DNA of 64,000 bases from Paroceanicella profunda (lineage in GTDB: Bacteria > Pseudomonadota > Alphaproteobacteria > Rhodobacterales > Rhodobacteraceae): positions 2,758,501-2,822,500 of the forward strand of contig NZ_CP040818.1 in the NCBI RefSeq assembly GCF_005887635.2, read 5' to 3'. Of this stretch, positions 19,003 through 28,958 are shown piece after piece (position 1 is the first letter of the stretch; each line of letters opens with the position of its first letter). The position numbers and the translations under genes are program-made. The notes under the pieces were generated by a model. It had not been told where the DNA came from. It was given only the letters and a program-made list of their open reading frames with translations, and did no database searches.

Positions 19003-19848
19003 TCACCGCGCTTCCAATGCACGCGCCAGCGCGCAGAATTCGCCGAGATCGAGTGTCTCGGCGCGACGGGTGGGCGTGATGCCCGCCGCTTCCAGCAGGG
19101 CTTCCGCATCGCCCCCCAGGGCGCGCAGGCTTGCTCGAAGCATCTTGCGGCGTTGGCCGAAGGCCGCCGCAACGACTCGTTCCAGGAGATCCGCACGCGC
19201 CGGGTAAAGCGGCGCGGGCCGGGATGTGAGATGCACGATCGCCGAGGTGACCTTCGGCGGAGGGGTGAACGCCTTCGGCGGCACCTCGAACACCATCCGT
19301 GCATCGCAACGCCACTGCGCGAGCAGGGACAGGCGCCCGTAGGCCTTGCTGCCCGGGCGCGCCACGATGCGTTCGGCAACTTCCTTCTGGAACATCAGCG
19401 TCATGCTGCTCCAGAACGGCGGCCAGACCGCGGGCGTGAGCCAGCGGATCAGCAGTTCCGTGCCCACGTTGTAGGGCAGGTTCGCCACGATGCGGATCGG
19501 CGCGGAGAGCTTCTCCAGCGGGTTGACCTTCAGCGCGTCGCCCTCGATCACCTCCAGCCGCCCGGGATAATGCGCCGCGACCTCGGCGAGGGCCGGCAGG
19601 CAGCGCGGGTCCCGCTCGATGGCGAGCACGCGCCGTGCCCCCTCCATCAGCAGCGCCCGGGTGAGGCCGCCGGGCCCGGGCCCGATCTCCAGCACGTCGC
19701 ACTCCTCCAGCTTGCCCGCGCTCCGCGCGATGCGTGCCGTGAGGTTCAGGTCGAAGAGGAAGTTCTGGCCGAGGGACTTGCGCGGCGCCAGCCCGTGTTC
19801 GGCGATGACCTCGCGCAGCGGCGGCAGGCCGTCCGGGCTGCGGTTCAC
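19003..19848 (-). CDS. rsmA: 16S rRNA adenine dimethyltransferase (KsgA)
   Basis: 281 residues. Dimethylates two adjacent adenines in the 3' hairpin of 16S rRNA. The family start [10 protein letters not shown], AdoMet site [15 protein letters not shown], catalytic NLPY ([14 protein letters not shown]) and the C-terminal segment [12 protein letters not shown] are all present. It overlaps the upstream pdxA by four bases and is the last gene of the leftward lptF-to-rsmA cluster, converging on DUF4167 with a 10-bp gap. Confidence 0.97.
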   Translation of the reverse strand: MNRSPDGLPPLREVIAEHGLAPRKSLGQNFLFDLNLTARIARSAGKLEECDVLEIGPGPGGLTRALLMEGARRVLAIERDPRCLPALAEVAAHYPGRLEVIEGDALKVNPLEKLSAPIRIVANLPYNVGTELLIRWLTPAVWPPFWSSMTLMFQKEVAERIVARPGSKAYGRLSLLAQWRCDARMVFEVPPKAFTPPPKVTSAIVHLTSRPAPLYPARADLLERVVAAAFGQRRKMLRASLRALGGDAEALLEAAGITPTRRAETLDLGEFCALARALEAR

Positions 19849-20813
19849 GCCCGGGCTCCTGCCATGTCACGCGCGAGGCGCAGTGCCGCGATCAGGCTGT
19901 CCGGCCGCGCCACGCCCCGTCCGGCGATGTCATAGGCGGTGCCGTGGTCCGGCGAGGTGCGCACGATGGGCAGGCCCAGGGTGACGTTCACGCCGCTGTC
20001 GAAATTCAGCGTCTTGGTCGGGATCAGCGCCTGGTCGTGATACATGCACACGGCCGCGTCGTAGGTGGCGCGGGCACGCGGGTGGAACATCGTGTCGGCC
20101 GGGTAGGGGCCGGAAATGCGCATGCCCTCGGCCGCGAGCTTGCGCAGCACCGGCGTGATGCAGTCGATGTCCTCGAACCCCATCGCGCCGCCTTCGCCGG
20201 CATGCGGGTTCAGCCCCGACACCGCGATATGCGGGGAGGCGAGGCCGAAGTCGCGCCGCAGGCCGGCATGGGTGACGCGCAGCGTCTCCTCCAGCAGTTC
20301 CGGCGTCAACGCGGCGGGCACCTGCGACAGGGGAATGTGGATGGTCACCGGCACCACGCGCAGGTCCGGCCCGGCCAGCATCATCACCGGGCGCGGGCTG
20401 TCGCACAGATGGGCGAGGAACTCGGTATGGCCGGGAAAGGCGAAATTCGCCCCGTCCTGCAGAGCCTTCTTGTTGATGGGGTTGGTGCAGACCGCCGCGG
20501 CCTCGCCGCTCAGCGCCTGGGCCACGGCGCGCTCGATGGAGCGCACCACCGGGGCGGCATTCTCCGGCGCTGGGCGGGCCAGGGTCACCGGCACCTCCAG
20601 CCGCTCCGGCAGCACAGGCAGGGCGTCGGACATGCAGGATGTCGCCTCGGAGGGCGAGGCGATCTCGCGCACCACCCCGCCGAGGTGGCGCATCCAGTCC
20701 GGATCCCCGATCAGGTAGAACACCGTCTCGGTGCGCAGGGCCGCCCAGGCGGCGAGCGTCAGCTCGCCCCCGATCCCGGCCGGGTCTCCCATGGTCAGCG
20801 CGATGGGGCGCAT
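19845..20813 (-). CDS. pdxA: 4-hydroxythreonine-4-phosphate dehydrogenase
   Basis: 322 residues. Oxidises 4-phosphohydroxy-L-threonine in the DXP-dependent pyridoxal phosphate pathway. Family motifs are [13 protein letters not shown] at the start, the metal-binding histidine in [18 protein letters not shown], and the C-terminal [10 protein letters not shown] and [14 protein letters not shown]. It is coupled to surA upstream (shared base) and rsmA downstream (ATGA). Confidence 0.96.
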   Translation of the reverse strand: MRPIALTMGDPAGIGGELTLAAWAALRTETVFYLIGDPDWMRHLGGVVREIASPSEATSCMSDALPVLPERLEVPVTLARPAPENAAPVVRSIERAVAQALSGEAAAVCTNPINKKALQDGANFAFPGHTEFLAHLCDSPRPVMMLAGPDLRVVPVTIHIPLSQVPAALTPELLEETLRVTHAGLRRDFGLASPHIAVSGLNPHAGEGGAMGFEDIDCITPVLRKLAAEGMRISGPYPADTMFHPRARATYDAAVCMYHDQALIPTKTLNFDSGVNVTLGLPIVRTSPDHGTAYDIAGRGVARPDSLIAALRLARDMAGARA

Positions 20814-22084
20814 CAGCGGTACTCGATGACCGCGTCGCGACGAAGCTCCTGCAGGTAGCCGGCGGCATAGGATTCCATGCGCTGGCTGATCAGGCGAGAG
20901 CGGGCGCGCTGCAGCTCGTCATTGGTGGCATCGGTGCCGGAGGCGGCATCCTCGGTGCGCGCGCAGACCATCACGATGGCCACGCCGTCGCGCAGGCGCA
21001 CGGCATTGGCCATGGCGCCGGCCTGCAGGTTCGCGATCGCCTCGCGCTCGGCGGGCTCCAGGCTGGCCAGGGAGACCGGACCCTCGAGGCCGGAGCGCGG
21101 ACCGTAGCTCGCCTTGCGCGCCTCGATGTCCGAGCAGCTGGAGATGTCGCGCGACACCTGCTGTGCCTCGGTGCGGGCCTCGGCGACATCGGGCTCCGGC
21201 GCGCCTTCGCGCACGGGCACGATCAGCCGTGCCACCGTCACCTGAACGTTCGAGGCCGCCGCGGGCGCGGAGGCCACCGCATCCTGCCGCACGTCGAGCA
21301 CCTTGAGGAGCACCACGGCCTGCGGCACGGCGATCGGCCGGGTCACCTGGCCCGCGGTGAGCAGGGCAAGTTCGTCGCTGATCTGCGGCGGCATCCGGTC
21401 CAGCGGCATCCAGCCCACGTCGCCGCCGTTGGACGCGCTCTTGGTGCGGCTGTACTTGCGCGCCGCCTCGGCGAAATCTCCGCCATTGGCAAGCTCATCG
21501 TGCAGCTTCGCGACGAATTCCTGCGTGCGCTCCGCGCCGCGCTCCTGAATGGGGATCACCAGCTCGGCGAGTCTCACCGAGGTGGGGCCCACACCGGCGG
21601 TGGCTCCTTCGGCCGTGGCCGCGGCGACCTCGGCCTCCGTCGGCTGGGCGCGCGACAGGTAGCGCACGCGTATGGCCTCGCGGAAGGCGGCCTGATTGGC
21701 CACCAGGTCCACCACCGCCTGGCGCGACACGCCGGCCGCACCGATGCGCTTCACGAATTCATCGCCGGAGGCAAAGCCGCGCTGCTTGGCAAAATCGTCG
21801 AGCGCCGCGTTCACCTGGTCGTCCGACAGCTCGACGCCGGTGCGCTTGGCCGCCTGGGCGCGCAGCTTGTCGTCGATCAGGCTCTCGATGGCGGGGGCCT
21901 TGTCGTCCCCCTGGGAGGCGCCCATCAGCTGCATCATGCGCAGGCGCTGCGCGACATCGAAATTGGTCACGAGGGAGTCGTTCACCACCACGGCGGGAGC
22001 GAAGGGGTCCTCCTGGGCCCGCACCGCTCCGGGGAGCAGAGTGAGGGCGAGGAAGCTCAGCACAACGGCCAGACGCGCGAACAT
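20813..22084 (-). CDS. surA: periplasmic peptidyl-prolyl isomerase / chaperone SurA
   Basis: 423 residues. Starts at the ATG at 22082-22084 with a signal peptide (MFARLAVVLSFLALTLLPGAVRA). The N-terminal chaperone domain begins PAVVVNDSLVTNFDVAQRL. A parvulin domain follows (about 170-280: SVRLAELVIPI to GDVGWMPLDRM); the second PPIase half is less well conserved. SurA escorts outer-membrane proteins, including LptD, encoded next upstream. The upstream extension of this frame has no signal and overlaps lptD. Confidence 0.93.
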   Translation of the reverse strand: MFARLAVVLSFLALTLLPGAVRAQEDPFAPAVVVNDSLVTNFDVAQRLRMMQLMGASQGDDKAPAIESLIDDKLRAQAAKRTGVELSDDQVNAALDDFAKQRGFASGDEFVKRIGAAGVSRQAVVDLVANQAAFREAIRVRYLSRAQPTEAEVAAATAEGATAGVGPTSVRLAELVIPIQERGAERTQEFVAKLHDELANGGDFAEAARKYSRTKSASNGGDVGWMPLDRMPPQISDELALLTAGQVTRPIAVPQAVVLLKVLDVRQDAVASAPAAASNVQVTVARLIVPVREGAPEPDVAEARTEAQQVSRDISSCSDIEARKASYGPRSGLEGPVSLASLEPAEREAIANLQAGAMANAVRLRDGVAIVMVCARTEDAASGTDATNDELQRARSRLISQRMESYAAGYLQELRRDAVIEYR

Positions 22085-22107
22085 CGGAATTTCCTTTTTC
22101 TCGTCTA

Positions 22108-24279
22108 TCAACGGGTGACCATGCGGCACCGGTCTTCCCGGCGGGCCCGGGTGAGGTCCGAGCCCAGTCCGGCAAGGCGCACCTGTACCCCGAAACTCGT
22201 GGAAGCGTCCACCGACTCGGAGCTGGTAAACCGGCGATACACCGAAAAATCGACCTCGAAACACTCGTTTCCATATGTGATGCCGGCTCCGGCACGCACG
22301 AAGCTCTCTTCCTGGAAGTCATACCGCATCCGGCCGCTCACGGACCAGTTCGGCGTGATCACATACGAGGCATCGACAGCGCCCTCGGACCGTTCGTCGA
22401 ACGCCTGGGCCTGCGGGTCCGGCGAGAGGTAGACATAGGAGCCCGACAGGGTCATCGGCCCGTAGGCGCTGTCCAGCCGCACCTCGTAGCGGTCGAACTC
22501 CAGGTCCTCGCGCAGCAGCACCCGGTTCACCAGGTTCAGGTAGGGCGGGATCTTGAAGGTGACGGCGCCGACATAGTCCGACGCCCGGCCTTCCAGCGAG
22601 GGCGTGTCCGCGAACACCTCCTGCTCCTCGTTGCGCAGCACCCGGCCCACCACTGTGCCGATGCTCCAGCCATCGGCGTCGAAGCGCTCGTAGCGCAGGC
22701 CCAGGTTGGCGCGGAAGCCCGGCTCCACCCGGTCGTAACCGGCGAAGCGGGAGGTGTCGAACAGGTTGGTCTCGTCGAATTCCACCAGTGCGCTGTCCTC
22801 GTTGGGCAGCAGCGACTGGGTGTTGCTGGGCTCGGACCAGATCAGCTGGGCGATGGGCTCCAGCACATGGGTCGCGTTCTCGGTGGACTGGATCATCGGG
22901 TAGCGCATGTCCACGCCCACCTCCGGGGTGAAGCGCGGCTCGTAGGTGTTGGGCACCTCCTCGCTGTCCCAGGTGCGGAAGGCGTCGAACTGCGCCGAGC
23001 CGAAGCCGCGCAGCGTGACACCGGAGGCGGTGATCCAGGTCTTCTCGTAATCCAGGATCGCGGTGGCGCGGAACGTGTCCTGCCCCTCGGAGCGCTTCAG
23101 GCCCACGGAGTTCAGCGTCAGCCCCAGGTCGCCGCCGAAAGTCGGCTGCCACACCTGCTGAAGGTCGAATTCCGGCAGCGCGAAGGGAACGGAGCCCTTG
23201 CCCTCGTCGTCGCGCAGGCTCTGGAAATAGGCGGTGCCGATCTCCCAGTAACCGTCCTTGCGGAAGGAGGAGATGGCCGCCTCGCTGGTCAGCCGGTCAT
23301 CCTCGGAATACTCGAAATCGCTCAGGAAGGCGTCGTCGGAGACCAGCCGGCTGTCGAAATGGCCGAAGACCTCGTCGGAGAGGTAGTAGTAGCCGTCGCC
23401 GTTGAACGTGCCGCGGAAGGGGCGGGTGTTCACGTCGTTGTCATAGGTGACGGCGCCGCCCAGCCGCACCCGGCCGCGCTCGAACATCCGGCGGTACTCG
23501 CCCTCCATCACCAGCCCCGCGTCCGTGGTGAGGAAGGGGGTGATGGTGGCGTCGCTCTGCTCGTCGATCACCCAGTAATAGGGCAGCTTCGCGCCGTAGC
23601 CGAATGTGTCGGACTGGCGGAAATCCGGCATCAGGAAGCCGCTCATCCGCTCCACCGTGGGGTCCGGATGGCTGAAATAGGGCAGGTACATCACCGGCAC
23701 GCCGAGCAGGTCGAACGTGGCGTCCTCGTAGTGGATCTTGTGCTCGAGCTGGTCATGGACCACCCGGCGCGCCCGGATGCGCCACCAGGGCTCGGGATAT
23801 TCCGCGCAGACCTCGCAGTTGGAGAATACCGCCTTGCCCAGCACGTTGTAGCGCCCGCCCACGCGCTCGCCCTCCACCGCGGCGATGCGGAAGCGCTGCG
23901 CGAGCACCGACTGGGCGGAGCGCAGCAGGCCGTTCTGCAGGTCGCGGTCCAGCTCGGCGTAACCGGCGTAGAGGGTGGAGCCGTCCGGGTTGCGCACCAC
24001 GATCTGCCCCGTGGCGGTGATCTGGTCGGTCTGCTGATCGTAGATGATCTGGTCCGCGGTCAGGGTGCGGTCGCCGTAGAACACCTCCACCGACCCTGTG
24101 GCCGTCAGCTTGCGCCCGACGGAATCGTATGTGACCTCGTCCGCGACGAGGGTGACCGGAAGGTCGTTGCGAAGCTCGACGAGCTCCTGCGTAAAGCCCG
24201 GGCCGGGCGCGATGAGAGCGCCCGTTGCCACGAGAACACCGAGGATGCCGCCTCGTGCCGTCCTGAATGCCAAACCCAT
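22108..24279 (-). CDS. lptD: LPS assembly protein LptD
   Basis: 723 residues. Outer-membrane barrel that inserts lipopolysaccharide at the cell surface. The signal peptide is followed by an OstA/LptA-like jellyroll domain (about 40-160: LVADEVTYDSVGRKLTATG). A long beta barrel then extends to the C-terminus, with family segments YLPYFSHPDPTVERMSGFL and FGYGAKLPYYWVI. The ATG at 24277-24279 is chosen; a TTG directly after the lptG stop is also in frame. It lies between surA and lptG in one transcript. Confidence 0.95.
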   Translation of the reverse strand: MGLAFRTARGGILGVLVATGALIAPGPGFTQELVELRNDLPVTLVADEVTYDSVGRKLTATGSVEVFYGDRTLTADQIIYDQQTDQITATGQIVVRNPDGSTLYAGYAELDRDLQNGLLRSAQSVLAQRFRIAAVEGERVGGRYNVLGKAVFSNCEVCAEYPEPWWRIRARRVVHDQLEHKIHYEDATFDLLGVPVMYLPYFSHPDPTVERMSGFLMPDFRQSDTFGYGAKLPYYWVIDEQSDATITPFLTTDAGLVMEGEYRRMFERGRVRLGGAVTYDNDVNTRPFRGTFNGDGYYYLSDEVFGHFDSRLVSDDAFLSDFEYSEDDRLTSEAAISSFRKDGYWEIGTAYFQSLRDDEGKGSVPFALPEFDLQQVWQPTFGGDLGLTLNSVGLKRSEGQDTFRATAILDYEKTWITASGVTLRGFGSAQFDAFRTWDSEEVPNTYEPRFTPEVGVDMRYPMIQSTENATHVLEPIAQLIWSEPSNTQSLLPNEDSALVEFDETNLFDTSRFAGYDRVEPGFRANLGLRYERFDADGWSIGTVVGRVLRNEEQEVFADTPSLEGRASDYVGAVTFKIPPYLNLVNRVLLREDLEFDRYEVRLDSAYGPMTLSGSYVYLSPDPQAQAFDERSEGAVDASYVITPNWSVSGRMRYDFQEESFVRAGAGITYGNECFEVDFSVYRRFTSSESVDASTSFGVQVRLAGLGSDLTRARREDRCRMVTR

Positions 24280-24315
24280 CCCTTCCCTTGACGCCGGGGC
24301 GCCTGCGCCGCGCAA

Positions 24316-25422
24316 TTATCCGTCCTCGAGGTAGAACAGCAATCCCAGCGCCAGCAACATCGCGGCCGCCGGTGGTACCCAGGCCGCGATCAGCGTCGGA
24401 ATCGCTCCCGACGCCCCGAGAGCCTGTGTGATATCCGAGACGAAGAACAGGGCAAAGCCCGTAAGCGTCGCGCCGACCAGCATCAGCCCGATGCCGCCGA
24501 AGCGCACGTGGCGCATGGAGAAGGCCGCGCCGATCAGCACCATCGCCGAGAACAGCAGCGGCTTGGCCAGTTCGGTCTGGAAATGCATCTCGTGGCGCAG
24601 GGTGGAGAAGCCGGAGGCCCGGAGCGCCTCGATGAACTCCGGCAGGTTCCAGAAGCTGATCGCGTCGGGAGAGGCGAAGCTCTCCAGGATATGGCTGGAG
24701 GTGAGGTCGGTGGGCACTTCCGCGGTTTCCGCCGCCTCGCGCACCGGGCTCGCATCCGGGTGGGCGGGGTCGAAGGTCCAGCGGTGCAGGTCGGTCAGCG
24801 TCCAGACATGGTTGCCCAGGTCCGCCCGCTGCGCCTCGATGCGCGACAGCAGGGCGTTGTTCGGGCCGAAGCGGAACAGCGTCACCTGGTCGAGCTCGGT
24901 GCCCTCCGGGTTCGAGCGCCGCGCGCGGATGACCGTCTGGTCGTTGCGCCCGCCCTGGCGCAGCCACAGCCCCTCGCGCGAGACGGAGAGCAGGCTCTCC
25001 TGGCCGCGGAAATACCGCGCTTCCAGCGTCTCGAACCGGCTCAGCGTGGCGGCGGAGATCGGGTTGTACACCGAGAAGGCCAGCACGCCGAGGCAGGCGG
25101 AGGTGAAGACCACCGGCAGCAGCAGCTTCCACACCGAGACCCCCGCCGCCCGGGTGACCACCAGTTCCGAGGAGCGCGCCAGCCGGCCGAAACAGGCCAT
25201 TGCCGCCAGCATGAACACGAAGGGAAACGTGGTGTTGGCCACCGAGAGCGCGTGCAGCAGCGCCAGCGCCAGCAGGTCTCCGAAGGTGGCGTCGGTGTCC
25301 GAGCTGCGCCGCATCAGCTCCACCAGGTCGATGAGGACGATGAGGATCAGCACCACCGCCACCGCCCCGGCCAGCGTGCCCAGGAAGCGCCGGGTGATGT
25401 AGCGGAACAGCGTCGGGCTCAT
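24316..25422 (-). CDS. lptG: LPS export permease LptG
   Basis: 368 residues. Inner-membrane permease of the LptB2FG exporter. There are three N-terminal membrane helices (residues about 12-34, 60-80, 97-118), a periplasmic beta-jellyroll, and three C-terminal helices ending in LLALGLLFYLEDG. The ATG at 25420-25422 overlaps the lptF stop by four bases. A longer frame upstream would lie inside lptF and is rejected. Confidence 0.95.
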   Translation of the reverse strand: MSPTLFRYITRRFLGTLAGAVAVVLILIVLIDLVELMRRSSDTDATFGDLLALALLHALSVANTTFPFVFMLAAMACFGRLARSSELVVTRAAGVSVWKLLLPVVFTSACLGVLAFSVYNPISAATLSRFETLEARYFRGQESLLSVSREGLWLRQGGRNDQTVIRARRSNPEGTELDQVTLFRFGPNNALLSRIEAQRADLGNHVWTLTDLHRWTFDPAHPDASPVREAAETAEVPTDLTSSHILESFASPDAISFWNLPEFIEALRASGFSTLRHEMHFQTELAKPLLFSAMVLIGAAFSMRHVRFGGIGLMLVGATLTGFALFFVSDITQALGASGAIPTLIAAWVPPAAAMLLALGLLFYLEDG

Positions 25423-26534
25423 GAGATCACCTCCGGTCGGCGGGCCCCGGAGCGCCGGCGCAGCAGCAGCCAGACGATGATCCCCAGCGCCACCAGCGGC
25501 GGCGCGTACATCACCGGCCACAGCGCGCCGTTCCCGGTGACCAGCGCCTTCGCCGCAACCCCGAGAAGCCGCACGGTGAGCGCGGCGACGATGCTGAGCA
25601 GGATCTGCGTGGCGAACCCCCGCCGCCGGAAACCGCCCAGCAGGATGAAGGCCGCCGCGATCAGCGGCAGCACCAGCGCGTAGAGCGGGGCGACGATCTG
25701 CTCATGCCCCTCGGCGAGGAAATCCCCGGCGCGGAAGCCCGGCTGCGCGCGGATGTCCGCGGGCGGGTTCACCAGGGTGTCCACGTAGTATTCCGAGGGC
25801 TTGCGCCGCCGGTCGCCGTCATCCTGCATCAGCGCCGTGAGGTCGTAGGTGAAGGTGTCGAACCGCAGGGTGGAGAGGCTGGTGGTGCGGGTGTCGTATT
25901 GCTGGGCGGTGCCGTCGAACATCACCACCCGGGCCTCGCCATTCGCGCGCACCAGCGCCGCGCGGTTGGCCGAATAGGTCACCGGCTGCACCGGGTTGCG
26001 CATGTCGTGGATGAAGATGTCCGCCATCTCGCCGGTGCGGCTCGCATCCCCCACGTAGATGGTGATGCCGTCGGAGGGGTGGATGAACTGGCCCTCGCGG
26101 ATCAGCACGTTGGCGACGTCGCCGCGCAGGTCGGCCATCCGGTCGCGCAGCTGGCGCGCCGCGGTGGGCATGAGGTAGAGCGTCACCACCATCATCGCCG
26201 CCATGATCATCAGCCCGAACATCGCCACCGGCCGGGCGATGCCGGCGAAGCTGCGCCCGGCGGCCATCATCACCACCAGTTCGGATTCCGTGTAGAGCCG
26301 GTTCAGCGCGAACAGCGTGGCGGCGAAGGCCGAGACCGGCATCACCACAGACATCACCGTGGGCAGCAGCAGCGCGGTGAATTCCGCGAACACCGCCGCG
26401 GACTGGCCGTTGTTGACCACGAGATCGATGATGCGCAGGCTCTGGCTCAGCCAGATCACGCCGGTGAAGATCAGCGCGAAGAAGCCGAACGGTCCGACGA
26501 TCTGGCCGAAGATGTATCTGTCGAGCTGGTTCAC
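25419..26534 (-). CDS. lptF: LPS export permease LptF
   Basis: 371 residues. Partner of LptG. The start is the GTG at 26532-26534 (MNQLDRYIFGQIVGPFGFF) behind GGAGGG; the upstream extension is Pro/Arg filler. The YjgP/YjgQ fold is visible: N-terminal helices, the LYTESELVVMMAAG loop, a periplasmic domain, and C-terminal helices (LYALVLPLIAAAFILLGG). It is the first gene of the leftward lptF-lptG-lptD-surA-pdxA-rsmA unit, divergent from pepA. Confidence 0.95.
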   Translation of the reverse strand: MNQLDRYIFGQIVGPFGFFALIFTGVIWLSQSLRIIDLVVNNGQSAAVFAEFTALLLPTVMSVVMPVSAFAATLFALNRLYTESELVVMMAAGRSFAGIARPVAMFGLMIMAAMMVVTLYLMPTAARQLRDRMADLRGDVANVLIREGQFIHPSDGITIYVGDASRTGEMADIFIHDMRNPVQPVTYSANRAALVRANGEARVVMFDGTAQQYDTRTTSLSTLRFDTFTYDLTALMQDDGDRRRKPSEYYVDTLVNPPADIRAQPGFRAGDFLAEGHEQIVAPLYALVLPLIAAAFILLGGFRRRGFATQILLSIVAALTVRLLGVAAKALVTGNGALWPVMYAPPLVALGIIVWLLLRRRSGARRPEVIS

Positions 26535-26683
26535 GCACCCTCCGTGCCCCCTCGGGGGGAGCGGTGCCCCTGTCGGACGGGGCACGTATCCCCCTCCGCG
26601 TATGTTTTTCGCGGCGGCTGGTCAAGATCGGGCAAAGGCACTACGTGTGATTGCCTGAACAATCGCCTTGCCGGAGGAGCACC

Positions 26684-28159
26684 ATGACCGACCCAGTCCA
26701 GATCAGTTTCGAGGCCGTCGACATTTCCGCACTCGCCGGCGTCACCGGCTCGATCGCGGTCTTCGTGCCGGCGGAGGGCGCCCTCGTCCCGCCGCTGCGC
26801 CGGCTCGACCGGATGGTGAAGGGGGCGCTCAAGCGCGCCATCGACAGCAAGTCCTTCGAGAAGCTGGAGGAGGGCACCGGCCTCGTGCTGGCCATGCCCA
26901 CGGGCACGGACGCGGAAAAGCTCCTCATCGTCAAGCTGGGGCGCAACCCCGCCGTGCACACCGCGCGCAAGGCCGGTGCATGGGTGGCGAAGAACATGAG
27001 CGAGACCGGCGCCTCCCTCGTGGTGCCCAACGTGCGCATCCCGCAGGACATCGCCTACGGCCTCGCCCTGCGCGCCTATGACTTCCGCGTCTACAAGAAG
27101 GCCCCGGAGGAGGAGAAGCCGCGCCCGAAGGTGACCATCGCCGTGAGCGACCCGGAAGCCACCGCCGCCGCCTCCACCGCCTACATGGCGCTGGTCGAGG
27201 GCGTGTTCTTCACCCGCGACCTGGTGAACGAGCCCTCCAACGTGCTCACCACCACCGAGTTCGCCAACCGTCTCGCCGCGATGGAGGCCATCGGGCTGGA
27301 GGTCGAGGTGCTGGAGGAGGCCGATCTCGAGAAACTGGGCATGCGCATGCTGCTCGGGGTCGGGCAGGGCTCCGCCAGCCCCACCAAGATGGTGGTGATG
27401 AAGTGGATGGGCGGCGGCGACGAGCCCCCCTTCGCCCTCGTGGGCAAGGGCGTGGTGTTCGACACCGGCGGCATCTCGATCAAGCCGGCCGGCGGCATGG
27501 AGGAGATGACCATGGACATGGGCGGCGCCGGCGTCGTCTCCGGCGTGATGCGCGCCCTGGCGCTGCGCCGGGCGAAGGCCAACGTGGTCGGCCTGGTCGG
27601 CCTGGTCGAGAACATGCCCGACGGACTGGCGCAGCGCCCCGGCGACATCGTGAAGTCCATGAAGGGCGACACGGTGGAGATCATCAACACAGACGCGGAG
27701 GGCCGGCTCGTGCTCGGCGACGTGCTGTGGTACGCGCAGGAGCGGTTCAGCCCGGTGGGCATGATCAACCTCGCCACCCTCACCGGCGCCATCATCGTCG
27801 GGCTGGGGCATGAGAATGCCGGGGTGTTCTCCAACGACGACACGCTCGCGATGGCCTTCCTCAACGCCGCGCGCAGCGAGGGCGAGGGTGCCTGGCGCAT
27901 GCCGATGGGCCCGGCCTATGACAAGCTCATCAAGTCGCGCCTCGCCGACATGAAGAACACCGGCGGGCGGGCCGGCGGCTCCATCACCGCCGCGCAGTTC
28001 CTCGGCCGCTTCGTGAAGGACGACACCCCCTGGTGCCATCTCGACATCGCCGGCGTCACCCTGCCGCCCTCCGAGACCGACCTCGCCCCCAAGGGCGCGA
28101 CCGGCTGGGGCGTGCGGGCGCTCGACCGGTTGATCCGCGACAAGTACGAGGCGGAGTGA
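26684..28159 (+). CDS. pepA: leucyl aminopeptidase (M17)
   Basis: 491 residues. Cytoplasmic dizinc aminopeptidase. The M17 signature NTDAEGRL is at about 334-341. Metal and catalytic residues also sit in VGKGVVFDTGGISIKP and in MDMGGAGVVSG. The C-terminal LDIAGV matches the family. The ATG at 26684 follows a strong GGAGGAG. Ten bases separate it from holC, as in many proteobacteria. Confidence 0.96.
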   Translation: MTDPVQISFEAVDISALAGVTGSIAVFVPAEGALVPPLRRLDRMVKGALKRAIDSKSFEKLEEGTGLVLAMPTGTDAEKLLIVKLGRNPAVHTARKAGAWVAKNMSETGASLVVPNVRIPQDIAYGLALRAYDFRVYKKAPEEEKPRPKVTIAVSDPEATAAASTAYMALVEGVFFTRDLVNEPSNVLTTTEFANRLAAMEAIGLEVEVLEEADLEKLGMRMLLGVGQGSASPTKMVVMKWMGGGDEPPFALVGKGVVFDTGGISIKPAGGMEEMTMDMGGAGVVSGVMRALALRRAKANVVGLVGLVENMPDGLAQRPGDIVKSMKGDTVEIINTDAEGRLVLGDVLWYAQERFSPVGMINLATLTGAIIVGLGHENAGVFSNDDTLAMAFLNAARSEGEGAWRMPMGPAYDKLIKSRLADMKNTGGRAGGSITAAQFLGRFVKDDTPWCHLDIAGVTLPPSETDLAPKGATGWGVRALDRLIRDKYEAE

Positions 28160-28169
28160 GCGCCGCGCC

Positions 28170-28637
28170 ATGGCCGAGGTGCTGTTCTACCACCTGACCG
28201 GCAGCCCGCTGGAGGCCACGCTGCCCGGCCTGCTCGAGCGCACGCTCGAGCGCGGCTGGCGCGCCGTGGTCCGCTGCGGGGTGGCGGAGCGGGTGCCGGC
28301 GCTCGACGGCCTGCTGTGGAGCTATTCCGAGGCCGGGTTCCTGCCGCATGGCACCGAGGGCCCGCACGCGGAGCGCCAGCCGGTCTACCTCACCGCCGGC
28401 GCGGAGATGCCCAACGGCGCCGAGGTGCTGTTCCTGGTCGATGGCGCGCAGGCGGCGACCGAGGAGATTTCCGCGCTCACCCGGACCGTGCTGCTGTTCG
28501 ACGGTGCCGACGGCGGTGCCGTCGCCCGGGCGCGGGAGGACTGGAAGCGCGTGGCCGGGGCCGGGCTGCAGGCCACCTACTGGGCGCAGGAAGATGGCCG
28601 CTGGCTCCGCAAGGCGAGCTCGGGCGCCCAGGGCTGA
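28170..28637 (+). CDS. holC: DNA polymerase III subunit chi
   Basis: 155 residues. Links the clamp loader to single-strand binding protein. The N-terminus (EVLFYHLTGSPLEATLPGLLE) and the centre (LDGLLWSYSEAGFLPHG, QPVYLT, ANGAEVLFLVDG-like) match chi. It follows pepA closely, the common pepA-holC pair. The region just past its stop holds a tandem repeat. Confidence 0.93.
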   Translation: MAEVLFYHLTGSPLEATLPGLLERTLERGWRAVVRCGVAERVPALDGLLWSYSEAGFLPHGTEGPHAERQPVYLTAGAEMPNGAEVLFLVDGAQAATEEISALTRTVLLFDGADGGAVARAREDWKRVAGAGLQATYWAQEDGRWLRKASSGAQG

Positions 28638-28660
28638 ACGTCGGCCCCGGCTGGCGGGGC

Positions 28661-28828
28661 AGTATCGCGAAATGTCCTGCCACATCGCGACACCGCCGGG
28701 ACGTATAGCGAAATCGCCGCGCCACATCGCGATGCCGCCCTGCCACATCGCGACACCGCCGGGAGGTATCGCGAAATCACCCTGCCGCGTCGCGAAACCG
28801 CAGGGCCACAGTGCGAAGCCGCCTGGCG
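28661..28828. repeat. 21-bp tandem repeat, eight units
   Basis: Eight consecutive 21-bp units with no spacers, in the gap after holC. A typical unit is ACATCGCGACACCGCCGGGA plus one base. The core TCGCGA or a one-base variant recurs in each unit, and units 2 and 5 differ at a single base. Because 21 is a multiple of three, one plus-strand frame reads as a 7-residue repeat (IATPPG/IAKSP type), but it has no ribosome site or start in place. It is best described as a degenerate minisatellite. Confidence 0.85.
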
Positions 28829-28846
28829 GCAGGGCCGCACGTGACG

Positions 28847-28887
28847 AAAAATCGGGCCGCCCCTCGCGTCGCGGAGAGGGGCGGCCC
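28847..28887 (-). terminator. intrinsic terminator of the universal stress gene
   Basis: On the minus strand a perfect 12-bp stem (GAGGGGCGGCCC with its complement, 28854-28887) with a 10-nt loop is followed by ATTTTT (28848-28853). It lies about 70 bp past the stop of the leftward stress gene. Confidence 0.8.
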
Positions 28888-28958
28888 TCACACGGCCTTC
28901 GCTCCGGTCCGGGGCCCCACCGGGCCGGGGATCGGGCCGTGTCCCGCCCGGGGCGTGC

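Noticed and set aside
28661..28828. CRISPR array in the holC gap
   Set aside because: Units are contiguous 21-mers with no spacers and no cas genes nearby.
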